Positions 25,914 through 33,997 of a DNA stretch of 64,000 nucleotides are shown piece after piece. The notes under the pieces were generated by a model. It saw only the letters and a list, made by a program, of their open reading frames with translations. It did no database searches and was not told the origin of the DNA. The stretch is from Hydrogenophaga sp. NFH-34 (GTDB taxonomy: Bacteria > Pseudomonadota > Gammaproteobacteria > Burkholderiales > Burkholderiaceae_C): assembly GCF_021401345.1 (NCBI RefSeq), contig NZ_JACBGE010000013.1, positions 62,001 through 126,000 on the forward strand. Direction: 5' to 3'. Every line of letters begins with the position of its first letter. The first letter of the stretch is position 1. Made by a program: the position numbers and the translations under genes.

Positions 25914-25955
25914 ATGGGGCGTGAACGAAGACGCGGTGGTGTGCCGGAGACCGGC

Positions 25956-26348
25956 TCACCAGCCGTTGTAGTTCATGAGCAGGTCGGCGAGGACCTTGCG
26001 GCGTTGCAGGTCGAGACCGTCGAAGTCCGACAGTCCGTGGAAACGGCAGCGCTTGAGCATGGCACCGCCCTCGCGCGCGTTGTAGAAGCTGACCATGGCG
26101 GACAGGAACATGCGTTCCCCGCTGCTCAGGACGCCGAGGGCATCGTTGAGCCGCAGCATGTTGGGACGCAGATCCCACTTGCTCTTGGCCTGGTTCAGAC
26201 CTTCACGGGTGCCGTCGCCGAACCACTCGGGGCCAGCGATCTCGACGCCGCGCTTCCATGCCTCGAAAAAGGCTTGGGGCGCGGCAGCGAAATGCTGATC
26301 TTCCCGCATGATCTGATCGACGACTTCCCGCGGCAGTAGCTGGTTCAT
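25956..26348 (-). CDS. conserved ICE protein, unknown
   Basis: A 130-residue helical soluble protein (MNQLLPREVVDQIM; GVLSSGERMFLSAMVSFYNA). No Cys cluster, membrane segment or known motif. It is 21 bases from the 74-residue protein gene and shares its transcription unit. Confidence 0.74.
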   Translation of the reverse strand: MNQLLPREVVDQIMREDQHFAAAPQAFFEAWKRGVEIAGPEWFGDGTREGLNQAKSKWDLRPNMLRLNDALGVLSSGERMFLSAMVSFYNAREGGAMLKRCRFHGLSDFDGLDLQRRKVLADLLMNYNGW

Positions 26349-26369
26349 GACGTGACTCCTCCAGTTGGA

Positions 26370-26594
26370 TCAGGGAATGGCGAGCTGGGACCAGCCGCCT
26401 CTTTCGAGGGCACGTTGAGCCGCGGCATGGCTGCGGAAGTACTCGCGGGACTCCCGCGAAACGGGGCCTTCGGTATCGCGCGTGCCGATGTAGTGGCCGG
26501 CGGCGCTTTGCAGGACTTCGAGCGGCAGGAACTTGCCGCAGTAGGTCGAGGCCAATTTCCCGAAGGTTTGGCCGAAAGAGGCTTGCTGGGACAT
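26370..26594 (-). CDS. small protein, unknown
   Basis: A 74-residue protein (MSQQASFGQTFGKLASTY). Start 26594 has AAGGAGC seven bases upstream; the extra 14 residues of the longer frame lie in the leader hairpin. First gene of a two-gene unit behind leader copy 3. Confidence 0.7.
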   Translation of the reverse strand: MSQQASFGQTFGKLASTYCGKFLPLEVLQSAAGHYIGTRDTEGPVSRESREYFRSHAAAQRALERGGWSQLAIP

Positions 26595-26622
26595 GGACGG
26601 GCTCCTTGGAAAAAAAAGCGGG

Positions 26623-26796
26623 GCCTCGTCCCTCACGGGATGGCAGCTCCCGCACGCGGTTGATAAAAGGCATCAGCGTCACGGGGACGCGCGTCCGCAG
26701 AATTGATGCGATGCGGACTGGTGGGCAACGCGGGAGAGACCCGCGGCAGCCTGGAACCCTGGCTGCTGGCATGTGCTGACGAATCAGCGAACATGC
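26623..26796 (-). ncRNA. structured 5' leader element, copy 3
   Basis: Stem a at 26796-26769 (GCATGT/ACATGC base, GCTGA/TCAGC top), stem b at 26766-26746 (GCAGCC/GGCTGC), stem c at 26745-26729 (CGCGGG/CCCGCG), stem d at 26718-26693 (GTCCGCA/TGCGGAC), stem e at 26665-26623 starting ATCAACCGCG. Stem c follows stem b with no spacer, and a T8 run after stem e leaves only an AAGGAGC site before the start. The T-run means stem e could also act as a terminator-like switch. Confidence 0.65.
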
Positions 26797-26879
26797 GGGC
26801 AGCTTCGTGTGCGGGGCGCGCTGCGTCAGTTGGAAAACGGCATCCGGCCTAGCCCCGATTGATGGGCACCGGACAAAAG

Positions 26880-26905
26880 AAAAAGCCCCGCACGAGTGCA
26901 GGGCT
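26880..26905 (-). terminator. intrinsic terminator
   Basis: AGCCC/GGGCT stem with an internal GCAC/GTGC pair, followed on the minus strand by TTTTTCTTTT, 26 bases beyond the stop at 26931. Confidence 0.78.
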
Positions 26906-26930
26906 GTAAGGAGGGTGTGGTGGTGCTGGG

Positions 26931-27488
26931 TCAGTCGGGCTTGTCGCCCAGGACATGCTGCTTCCACAGGTCGAATGCCTGCTCGGGCGCAAGCTCGGCG
27001 AGGATGACGATGGGCTGGGCCTGCCGGGCGCGCAGCGAATCGAAGTACGCCTTGCGATCGGCGATGGCCTTGAGCTTGATGCCTTTGATGAACAGCAGTT
27101 TGCCGTCCTTGATGAACAGCACCTTGTTGCCGATGTCGCGGTTGAACGCGGATCGCACCTTGCGTTCCGCGTGCATGGCATCGGCCAGTTCATCGACCAG
27201 GAAGTCGAGCGTCATGTCGATGTAGTGAGGGTCTTCACCCTCCTGGCCGAGGTCGAGCGGCGCAGGCGGTAGGCCCTTGGCGAAGGCTTCGGCCTGCGCC
27301 AGCAGCGCCGCCTTGCCGTTGAGCGCGTGGAGGAACGTCGAGCCGCCGTGGCCATCGTTGCGGGCCTCGGCGATGGGAGTGCCGTCGAACACGACGGTGG
27401 CGCTGAAGCACATCGTTTCCTCGCTGGCGAAATCTGCCACCTTGAGGTTCTTCAGCGTGATGCGGTCTTGCTTGGTGATGTTGTCCAT
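26931..27488 (-). CDS. conserved ICE protein, unknown
   Basis: A 185-residue soluble protein. N-terminal half beta-rich (ETMCFSATVVFDGTPIAEARNDGHGGST), C-terminal half helical with Lys-rich VLFIKDGKLLFIKGIKLK. No family recognised. Start 27488 is preceded by AGGACTT and by leader copy 4. Confidence 0.75.
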   Translation of the reverse strand: MDNITKQDRITLKNLKVADFASEETMCFSATVVFDGTPIAEARNDGHGGSTFLHALNGKAALLAQAEAFAKGLPPAPLDLGQEGEDPHYIDMTLDFLVDELADAMHAERKVRSAFNRDIGNKVLFIKDGKLLFIKGIKLKAIADRKAYFDSLRARQAQPIVILAELAPEQAFDLWKQHVLGDKPD

Positions 27489-27520
27489 GGGAAGTCCTGA
27501 AATCGACCGGGTGGCGACAT

Positions 27521-27687
27521 GCCCCTGACGGGACGTGGCGGCCATCCCGTGGGTTGGAGAAAGAGGCATCGATGCCCCGGTGGGCAGCGTTCGCCGGTGA
27601 GATGCCGAGGCGAACTGGCGGGTGGCGTGGGCGGAACCCACGGCAGCCTTGACACCCTGGCTGCGGGCTGCTGCCGATACATCGGCA
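27521..27687 (-). ncRNA. structured 5' leader element, copy 4
   Basis: Stem a at 27687-27672 (TGCCGAT/ATCGGCA), stem b at 27664-27643 (GCAGCC/GGCTGC, the same stem bases as copies 2 and 3), stem c at 27641-27627 (GTGGG/CCCAC), a longer irregular stem d between 27620 and 27575 (AGTTCGCC/GGCGAACG), stem e at 27556-27521 starting CCAACCCACGGG. It begins 44 bases after the stop of the methyltransferase gene. Confidence 0.62.
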
Positions 27688-27730
27688 ATGCAGGAGGGAG
27701 AATGGCGCGGCCCGCAGGCTGCGTCGCCGA

Positions 27731-29341
27731 TCAATCCGAAGCGGTCGAGCCCGTCTTGTGCAGGCATTGCACGAGGCGTTGGCCCAGCCATGCCATGCAC
27801 GGGACGGCCATGGAGTTGCCGATCGCCTTGTAGCGCGGAGCATCCGCGGCGGACTTGCCGCGGTACGGGATCAGCGTGTAGTCGTCGGGCATGCCTTGCA
27901 GCCGCTCGCACTCAACGGGCATCAGCCGCCGCACCCGCCAGTGCGACCAGTCGCCGGGGCCAGGGTCATTCCAGTCGTAGCGGAAATGCGCCTCGAAGTC
28001 GGGGGTCAGCACATGGGGCTTGTCCGCGCCGCCGCCGCTGGTGCGCAGTGCGGTCGCTACGTTGCCGCCCAGTTCCAAGGCCAGTCCTTCGGCGCGGCCA
28101 CGCAACGCCGCGCTCAGCACCATGGGCCGGCCCTGGCCCGGCTTGCCGCCGCCCGTGGAAAGCGTTCCGGCAAGCTGGCCGTGACCGGATTCGAGCCGCA
28201 GTTCGCCACGGGAGTTTTGTGCGAAAGCGACGGCGGGCACCACACCCGCATTCGCGTGACTGTTGCGGTGCCCGCCAGCGCGCAGCGTCGGTGCTTGGTT
28301 CTCCATCGCATCCGCGCCGCTGCCCTGGGCGGTGAAGGCGATGATCGGAACACCCTTGCCGGTGCCGTCTTCGCTGCTGCCCTTGCCGCCATTGGCGGTG
28401 CTGAGCGTGTGGGTGATGTTGCCTGCAACGGACTGCGCGAGGAAGGTTTCGACCTCAAAGTCATTCTTCGGACCGGGCGCGGCGGTCAGGCAGGCGGCCA
28501 CGTCGATGGGACCTGCGGTATTGCCACCGCCGAACCCGAACGTCATGGTGACCTTGCCATAGGGCTGCTTCAGTCCGGCGTAGCCGCCTGCTGCTGCAGC
28601 GCCATGTCCAGCAGTGCGGGAAGCGTCTTGCCACGGCGAGCAGCCCGGCGAAGAATCCCCGCGCAGGCCGTCGCGCTCAAAAAGTACTTCTGCGGGATCG
28701 AGGTCATCTCCACCACTTGCCACAAGAAACACGCGCTTGCGGCGTTGGGCGACACCGAAATATTGAGCGTCGAGCACGCGCCAGGCGATGCGGCGGCGGG
28801 GTCCAGACACACAACCAGCGTGCGCCCACCGATCCCCTGGCGGCTGGAGCGCACGGCTTTCTCCGGCCAGTGCCCCCAGGAAATGCCCGAAGGCGTTGCT
28901 GCGATCGTTGAGGACGCCGGGGACGTTTTCCCAGACGAGCGTGGCCGCCGGGCGGCGGTCTTGGTGGCGGGTTTGGTCGATGGCATTGGCAAGCTCCACA
29001 TAGGCAAGGGTCAAGGCACCGCGCGGGTCATCCAGTCCGCGACGGCTACCTGCAACGCTGAACGACTGGCACGGCGTGCCGCCGACCAGGATGTCGGGCG
29101 CCGGCACGGTGCCGGCGCGCACCTGGCGGGCGATCGCGGTCATGTCGCCCAGGTTGGGCACGTGGGGGTAATGGTGGGCGAGCACGGCGCTCGGGAACGG
29201 CTCGATTTCGGCGAACCACGCGGCTTCGAGGCCGAGGGGTTGCCAGGCGAGGCTCACGGCCTCGATGCCGCTGCACACGCTGCCGTACAGCAGTGGCGCG
29301 GCCTGGGGCGCACCGCGTGGGGTGCGAGGTTGCGGGTTCAT
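27731..29341 (-). CDS. DNA (cytosine-5) methyltransferase
   Basis: A 536-residue C5 methyltransferase. Motif I GSVCSGIEA is near residue 20, the catalytic Cys is C91 in GGTPCQSFS, and motif VI ENVPG follows. The segment between about 290 and 450 carries the target recognition domain, larger than in minimal enzymes, and the C-terminus ends with YKAIGNSMAVP, the motif X region. No cognate restriction gene is next to it. It is preceded by a 537-base gap holding a hairpin leader. Confidence 0.92.
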   Translation of the reverse strand: MNPQPRTPRGAPQAAPLLYGSVCSGIEAVSLAWQPLGLEAAWFAEIEPFPSAVLAHHYPHVPNLGDMTAIARQVRAGTVPAPDILVGGTPCQSFSVAGSRRGLDDPRGALTLAYVELANAIDQTRHQDRRPAATLVWENVPGVLNDRSNAFGHFLGALAGESRALQPPGDRWAHAGCVSGPRRRIAWRVLDAQYFGVAQRRKRVFLVASGGDDLDPAEVLFERDGLRGDSSPGCSPWQDASRTAGHGAAAAGGYAGLKQPYGKVTMTFGFGGGNTAGPIDVAACLTAAPGPKNDFEVETFLAQSVAGNITHTLSTANGGKGSSEDGTGKGVPIIAFTAQGSGADAMENQAPTLRAGGHRNSHANAGVVPAVAFAQNSRGELRLESGHGQLAGTLSTGGGKPGQGRPMVLSAALRGRAEGLALELGGNVATALRTSGGGADKPHVLTPDFEAHFRYDWNDPGPGDWSHWRVRRLMPVECERLQGMPDDYTLIPYRGKSAADAPRYKAIGNSMAVPCMAWLGQRLVQCLHKTGSTASD

Positions 29342-29878
29342 GGCGGGTCTCCTGTTCGTGTGGCCCTGGACCGTGTGGCCGGGCCGGGACGTTGATCGGC
29401 AGGAGAAAGGCGCCGAAGGCCGTGTGGCCTTCGGCTCGGGAGGACGGAACCACCCGTGGGCTGTTGCAGGCCCGGTCGTCGCTAGAACCGTCTGCTGTCA
29501 GCAATCGCACCCGGCGCATGTCGTGGTTGGCGCCGGCATCTTCTGGCGCACATCCGCGCACAAAAGGAGCCCAGTTTTTCGCCGTTGGGCGCGGCATCGA
29601 ATACCGCTGACCACGAAGGGTCTCCGGGTGGCTCGCGCAGCCTGGCAAGTCATCGGGGGACCCTTCGCAGAGGCGGAAAAACGCAGATCAGCAGAACGCG
29701 CCGGGAAACCCCGGACATGGTTCGCGGAGAAACTACCTTCAGGCCCCGCAGCCGGGGACGGCCGGGCGGGACGCGCACACGGACAGGAGAAGGCGTTGCG
29801 CGCTGGGCGTCCCGCAGGGCGTGCGGGACATGGGCCACGCCGCCGATGGCGGGCACGGCTCTCGGGGAACAGGGTCGA
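29342..29878. other. 537-base gap before the C5 methyltransferase gene
   Basis: I see no gene on either strand. The stretch holds a perfect CCGAAGGCC/GGCCTTCGG hairpin at 29413-29434, a CCCACGGGTGG motif at 29451-29461 like the entry of the other leaders, and a CCGGCGC/GCGCCGG pair near 29510-29535 that may be a degenerate version of stem a. It is probably a long 5' leader plus promoter. Confidence 0.5.
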
Positions 29879-31891
29879 TCAGGAGCCCTTGCGGCCGCTG
29901 CTGCGCGGGCGCGAGGCACCGCGCTTGGACGCGCCGGTTTCGACCGGCAGCGTGCCTTTGCAGTCGGGGTAGCGACTGCACGACCAGAAGGGGCCGGTCT
30001 TGCCGGTGCGCTGGCGCGTCGGTGCGCCGCACTGCGGGCAAGCGGGACCCTGGGGAACCTTGATGGACAGCGAGGTGCCGCCGTACTGCGCGATCAGTTG
30101 CGAAATCCATGCGGCCTGCTTGCCGATGAACACGTCCAGGGTGAGCTGGCCGGCCTCGATCATGTCGAGCGCCTGCTCCCACACAGCGGTGGTTCCGGGA
30201 TCGGCAATCGCCGCGGGCACGGCGTCGATCAGCGTGAACGCCGCATCCGATGCGCGAATGGAGCGTCCCTTCTTCACGAGATAGCCCCGCGTCAGCAGGC
30301 CGGTGATGATGTTGGCGCGCGTGGCTTCGGTGCCGATGCCCGTCGTGTCCTTCAACTTCTCTTTCAAGCGCGGGTCGGTCACGAAGCGCGCCACGCCTTT
30401 CATCGACTTGACCAGTTCGCCCTGCGTGTAGGGCTTGGGGGGCATCGTCTTCAGCGCCTTGATCTCAACCTCGGCCACATGGCATGCCAGGCCCTCGCGC
30501 AGCGCGGGTAGCACCTGGCTGCGCGCAGCGGCGTCGCCGTCCTCGTCCGCTTGCGGCTCGGCCAGCACCAGACGCCAACCCTGGGCGACCACCTGCTTTC
30601 CGGTGGCCACCAGTTTCTGCTGGCCGCAGGAAAGCTCGGCGACGGTGCGGTCGAACTCGTGGTGAGGGAGGAACTGCGCGAGGTAATGCGCGCGGATCAG
30701 CCGATACACCGCCAGTTCCTTCTCGCTCATGGCGGAGAGGTTCGCGGGTTCGAGCGTCGGGATGATGCCGTGGTGCGCCGTGACCTTGCCATCGTTCCAG
30801 GCGCGCGAGCGCTGCGAGCGGTCGAGTTGGCCCATGATCGGGCGCAGTGACGGGTCGGTCTTGAGCAAACTGTCCAGGACCGTGGGCACCTCGGTGAACA
30901 TGCTTTCAGGCAGGTAGCCGGAATCCGAACGCGGGTACGTCGTGGCCTTGTGCGTCTCGTACAAGGCCTGCGCGATTTCAAGGGTCTCTTGAACATCCAG
31001 CCCAAGCTGCTTGGAACAGACCTCCTGCAAAGTGCCCAGGTCGAACAGCAGCGGCGGGCCTTCGCGCACGCGCTCGGTTTCGACCGATACCACCTGGGCG
31101 CTGCCCGCAGTACGGATTTGCTGCGCGGCCTGCTGGGCGACCGGCTGCTGCAGGCAGCGGCCCGCGTCGTCGGTGCAGCCATCGGGCGGAACCCACTGCG
31201 CGCTGAAAGCCTGTCCACCTGCGGACAGGGACACGTCGATGGCCCAGAACGGCACCGACTTGAAGGCCACGATCTCGCGATCGCGGTCCACGACGAGCTT
31301 CAAGGTCGGCGTCTGCACGCGCCCGACGGATAGCACGCCGTCGTAGCCTGCCTGCCGGCCCAGCACGGTGAACAACCGGCTGAGATTCATGCCCACGAGC
31401 CAGTCGGCGCGCGAGCGCGCCAGTGCCGAGTAGTACATCGGCAGCGTGTCGGAAGACGGCCGCAGCTTGCCGAGCGCGGTGCGGATCGACGCATCGTTGA
31501 GCGCCGACAGCCATAGCCGCTCGATGGGGCCGCGGTAGCCGCACAGGTCGATGATCTCGCGAGCGATCAACTCGCCCTCGCGGTCGGCATCGGTGGCGAT
31601 GACCAGATGGGTCGCCTTCGCCAGAAGCGCCTTGACGACCTTGAATTGCGTGGCGGTCTTCGGTTTGACCTCGACCCGCCACTGCTGGGGAACGATGGGC
31701 AACTGCTCCAGCGACCAGCGCTTGAGCGCCGCGTCATAGACCTCGGGGGCTGCCGCTTCTACGAGATGGCCGATGCACCAGGTGACGGTGACGCCGGAGC
31801 CGCTGAGACAGCCTTCACCGCGCTGCGTCGCGCCGAGAATCCGGCCAATGTCTTTGCCCTGGGAGGGCTTCTCGCACAAGAACAGCCGCAT
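29879..31891 (-). CDS. topB: DNA topoisomerase III
   Basis: A 670-residue type IA topoisomerase, probably serving ICE replication or transfer. The Toprim acidic motif reads DADREGE, the active-site Tyr is Y319 in TTYPRSDSGYL. The C-terminal zinc ribbon has paired Cys (CPQCG and, 18 residues later, CSRYPDC). ICE-borne TopB homologues are standard in this family. Upstream lies a palindrome (32100-32116) identical to one in the rep-ssb region. Confidence 0.95.
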   Translation of the reverse strand: MRLFLCEKPSQGKDIGRILGATQRGEGCLSGSGVTVTWCIGHLVEAAAPEVYDAALKRWSLEQLPIVPQQWRVEVKPKTATQFKVVKALLAKATHLVIATDADREGELIAREIIDLCGYRGPIERLWLSALNDASIRTALGKLRPSSDTLPMYYSALARSRADWLVGMNLSRLFTVLGRQAGYDGVLSVGRVQTPTLKLVVDRDREIVAFKSVPFWAIDVSLSAGGQAFSAQWVPPDGCTDDAGRCLQQPVAQQAAQQIRTAGSAQVVSVETERVREGPPLLFDLGTLQEVCSKQLGLDVQETLEIAQALYETHKATTYPRSDSGYLPESMFTEVPTVLDSLLKTDPSLRPIMGQLDRSQRSRAWNDGKVTAHHGIIPTLEPANLSAMSEKELAVYRLIRAHYLAQFLPHHEFDRTVAELSCGQQKLVATGKQVVAQGWRLVLAEPQADEDGDAAARSQVLPALREGLACHVAEVEIKALKTMPPKPYTQGELVKSMKGVARFVTDPRLKEKLKDTTGIGTEATRANIITGLLTRGYLVKKGRSIRASDAAFTLIDAVPAAIADPGTTAVWEQALDMIEAGQLTLDVFIGKQAAWISQLIAQYGGTSLSIKVPQGPACPQCGAPTRQRTGKTGPFWSCSRYPDCKGTLPVETGASKRGASRPRSSGRKGS

Positions 31892-32099
31892 GTCCGTCCA
31901 TCCAATTTCCGTGGTTCATTGAGTTGCTGGAATCGAGGATGCCGAGCACCACCAGGGGCAGCAGCAAACAAGCCGCATGCGGTGGCGACCACTTTCACGG
32001 GATGGGATGGCGGGGACGGGAGTGGCGTTCGGCCGGGGATGTGCGGGTCGGGAGCCGCGATTTTCGGGGGCGCGTGGACGCCGGTGGACGTTGATGGAG

Positions 32100-32116
32100 C
32101 TATCCCCTGGGGATAG
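32100..32116. promoter_or_regulatory. 17-bp palindrome upstream of topB
   Basis: CTATCCCCTGGGGATAG, the same as the third repeat palindrome at 34382-34398. Its place before topB and the other copies before the PFL_4669 operon suggest one regulator acts on both. Confidence 0.6.
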
Positions 32117-32124
32117 CTCGCAAG

Positions 32125-32162
32125 GGCATGGGGGCGACGGACAACTGCCGCCGCCCCATGCC
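32125..32162 (-). terminator. hairpin after ssb
   Basis: GGCATGGGG/CCCCATGCC stem with a GC-rich loop, three bases beyond the ssb stop. There is no T-run, so termination is uncertain. Confidence 0.4.
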
Positions 32163-32164
32163 TG

Positions 32165-32617
32165 TCACTTCCTGCGCTTCGGCTCCTTCGGCGCGGTCGG
32201 TTCCTGGGTGGCCGGAGGTTTCGGCTGCGCGTCCTGCGCGGTCTCTTGCTGCCTGGGGCTGAGGGTCACGGACTCGATGCGGAACGGCAGGATGCCGACG
32301 CTGCGCGCGTTGATCTGCCAGGTCTCGCGCGGCTGGTCCTCGTTGTCCGTCCAGGGTTCGCGCTCCATGCGGCCGACGACCAGCACGCGCATGCCTTTCT
32401 GGTAGAGGTCCTTCCAGTGCGCGGCGTCGCGGTGCCAGATTTCCACCGGCGCCCAGAAGCCGCCGCGATCCTCGAAGCTGCCATCCTTCTTGGGAATGGG
32501 GTTGTCGAAATAGACGTTCAGGCGAAGCAGGCGGCTGGGCTCGTCGTTGCCGTTGGGGAACTCCCGGTACTCGGGGGGCGAGCCGATGTTGCCCTCGCCA
32601 GAAAAATGCGTGCTCAT
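32165..32617 (-). CDS. ssb: single-stranded DNA-binding protein
   Basis: A 150-residue OB-fold protein. The beta pattern GEGNIGSPPEYREFP, RLNVYFDNP and MRVLVVGRM, with W residues at FWAPVEIWH, is that of ICE-borne SSBs; the C-terminal Gln/Pro/Lys tail ends in basic RRK rather than the acidic DDDIPF tip of chromosomal SSB. Start 32617 is the first ATG matching the SSB N-terminus. Third gene of the PFL_4669-inrR-ssb operon. Confidence 0.85.
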   Translation of the reverse strand: MSTHFSGEGNIGSPPEYREFPNGNDEPSRLLRLNVYFDNPIPKKDGSFEDRGGFWAPVEIWHRDAAHWKDLYQKGMRVLVVGRMEREPWTDNEDQPRETWQINARSVGILPFRIESVTLSPRQQETAQDAQPKPPATQEPTAPKEPKRRK

Positions 32618-32690
32618 GTTGCAATCTCCGTGGTGGTTGAAATACCCGCACCTGGTCGGCGGCGGGCGCGTGCTGGGATGCCTGGCGCGA

Positions 32691-33218
32691 TCACCGATCA
32701 CGCAGGGCGGGTGGCGTGGACTTGAGCCGGCGCAGGTAGGCGTCCTCCGCCTCGGCGGCCTTGCTGGCGCACTCCTGGGCCTGCCTGCCCAAGGTGTGCA
32801 ACAGGCTGATCTGCATGTTCAGCGTGATGCGCTGAAGCTCGATGGCGTGCAGGTCAGCCAGGAGGTTGACCGGCGTGCTGGTGCTCGCGATCAGCTCCTG
32901 CCACAGGGCGACGCCCATGGCTGACCTGTCGTGCTTGCGCCAGCGCAGAAACGCCGTGCCTGCGCCAGTGGTCTGCTGGGCCAGTTCGATGGGCAGCAGG
33001 TGGAAGGGATGCCCGAGGGCCTGTGGCAGCACCTGTCGCTGCGCCAAGCCAATCAACTCGTCGCGCATGGCGAAGCACTGGCTGGCCCAGACCTCCAAGT
33101 CCCCTTTACCTTTAAAAGGCTTTAAAAGGCCTTTTTGAGAGCCTGCGTGTTCCAGCCGCATGAAGGCGGTCTGTTGCAGCGGGCGGAAGTAGCGGGTGTC
33201 GCGGTTCGGGTCGCTCAT
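32691..33218 (-). CDS. inrR: DUF3158 protein, InrR-like integrase regulator
   Basis: A 175-residue protein of the DUF3158 family, some members of which are called integrase regulator R. In ICEclc inrR lies directly before ssb and is expressed only in the small subset of cells that become transfer competent; the order here is the same. It overlaps the PFL_4669 gene by four bases. The name is by homology and order. Confidence 0.72.
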   Translation of the reverse strand: MSDPNRDTRYFRPLQQTAFMRLEHAGSQKGLLKPFKGKGDLEVWASQCFAMRDELIGLAQRQVLPQALGHPFHLLPIELAQQTTGAGTAFLRWRKHDRSAMGVALWQELIASTSTPVNLLADLHAIELQRITLNMQISLLHTLGRQAQECASKAAEAEDAYLRRLKSTPPALRDR

Positions 33219-33997
33219 GCCTGCTCGTCCTCGCCGGCCGTCGCTTCGGGGGCCTCGGTGGCGGCGGCTTCGTCACTGGCGGATGGCGCTGCGGCAGGAC
33301 CGTCACCGCGCTGCTGCAGGCCACGGCGCACGATCGGCGGCGCGAACTTCGAGCGGCGCGTGCCTTCCAGCACGTCCTGCGGCAGCTCGCCGAATTTCTC
33401 CAGCGCCGCCCGTGCTGCGGCATTCTTGGCGGCGAAGTCATCGCGGGTGCAACCCGAGTAGCGGTACTGCTGCGCCAGGCTGAAAAGACTGCGCAGCGCA
33501 TGCGCGCCTTCGTTGAGCCAGCGTTCGAGCGTCGAGCGATCGATCAGCGCGGTGTGGTGCGCGAGGATCAGCTTGCGGGCGATGTCGTCGTAGTCGGCGA
33601 GCAGATACACCGCGGCAAAGCCCAACTGCGCATTGACGAACAGCGGCAGCTTGACGGGCTGGACGTTGAGGTTTTCGCCCAAGGTAAGTGCCGGCGGCAC
33701 GCTCGCCAGGGCCTGGTCCACCTGCTCGCGCAGCGATTGCAGCGTGGCCTTCGTCTGGTCGAGCTTGTCCTCGATGCGCAGCATCCAGAAGTCGCTGTAC
33801 GGGTCGTCCTGCTCCGAGCCGCGCCGCATCTTGTTCATCTGGGCGATGTAGCCGTTCAGGCCGACGATGCCCGGTCGCCCCTCGGCGGCGGCGCGGCCGT
33901 GCCAGATGCGAGAGGCGTGGTGCGTGTGCAGCGTCAGCGACATCGCGCTGCGCAGGGAGCCGAGATTCAGTTGCAGGGGTTCGTTGGTGGTTGCCAT
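33215..33997 (-). CDS. ICE protein, PFL_4669 family (TIGR03761)
   Basis: A 260-residue soluble protein of the PFL_4669 family, conserved as the first gene of the inrR-ssb operon. It is mostly helical, with an acidic Ala-rich tail from about residue 225. No catalytic motif. The 450 bases upstream carry the 132-bp tandem repeat with three palindromes, which probably controls this operon. Confidence 0.85.
   Translation of the reverse strand: MATTNEPLQLNLGSLRSAMSLTLHTHHASRIWHGRAAAEGRPGIVGLNGYIAQMNKMRRGSEQDDPYSDFWMLRIEDKLDQTKATLQSLREQVDQALASVPPALTLGENLNVQPVKLPLFVNAQLGFAAVYLLADYDDIARKLILAHHTALIDRSTLERWLNEGAHALRSLFSLAQQYRYSGCTRDDFAAKNAAARAALEKFGELPQDVLEGTRRSKFAPPIVRRGLQQRGDGPAAAPSASDEAAATEAPEATAGEDEQA

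Larger units (their letters stand above)
31892..32164. other. gap between topB and ssb
   Basis: No gene in 273 bases. Contents: a hairpin at 32125-32162 next to the ssb stop, the palindrome at 32100-32116, and GC-rich sequence up to the topB start. This is the likely topB promoter region. Confidence 0.55.
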
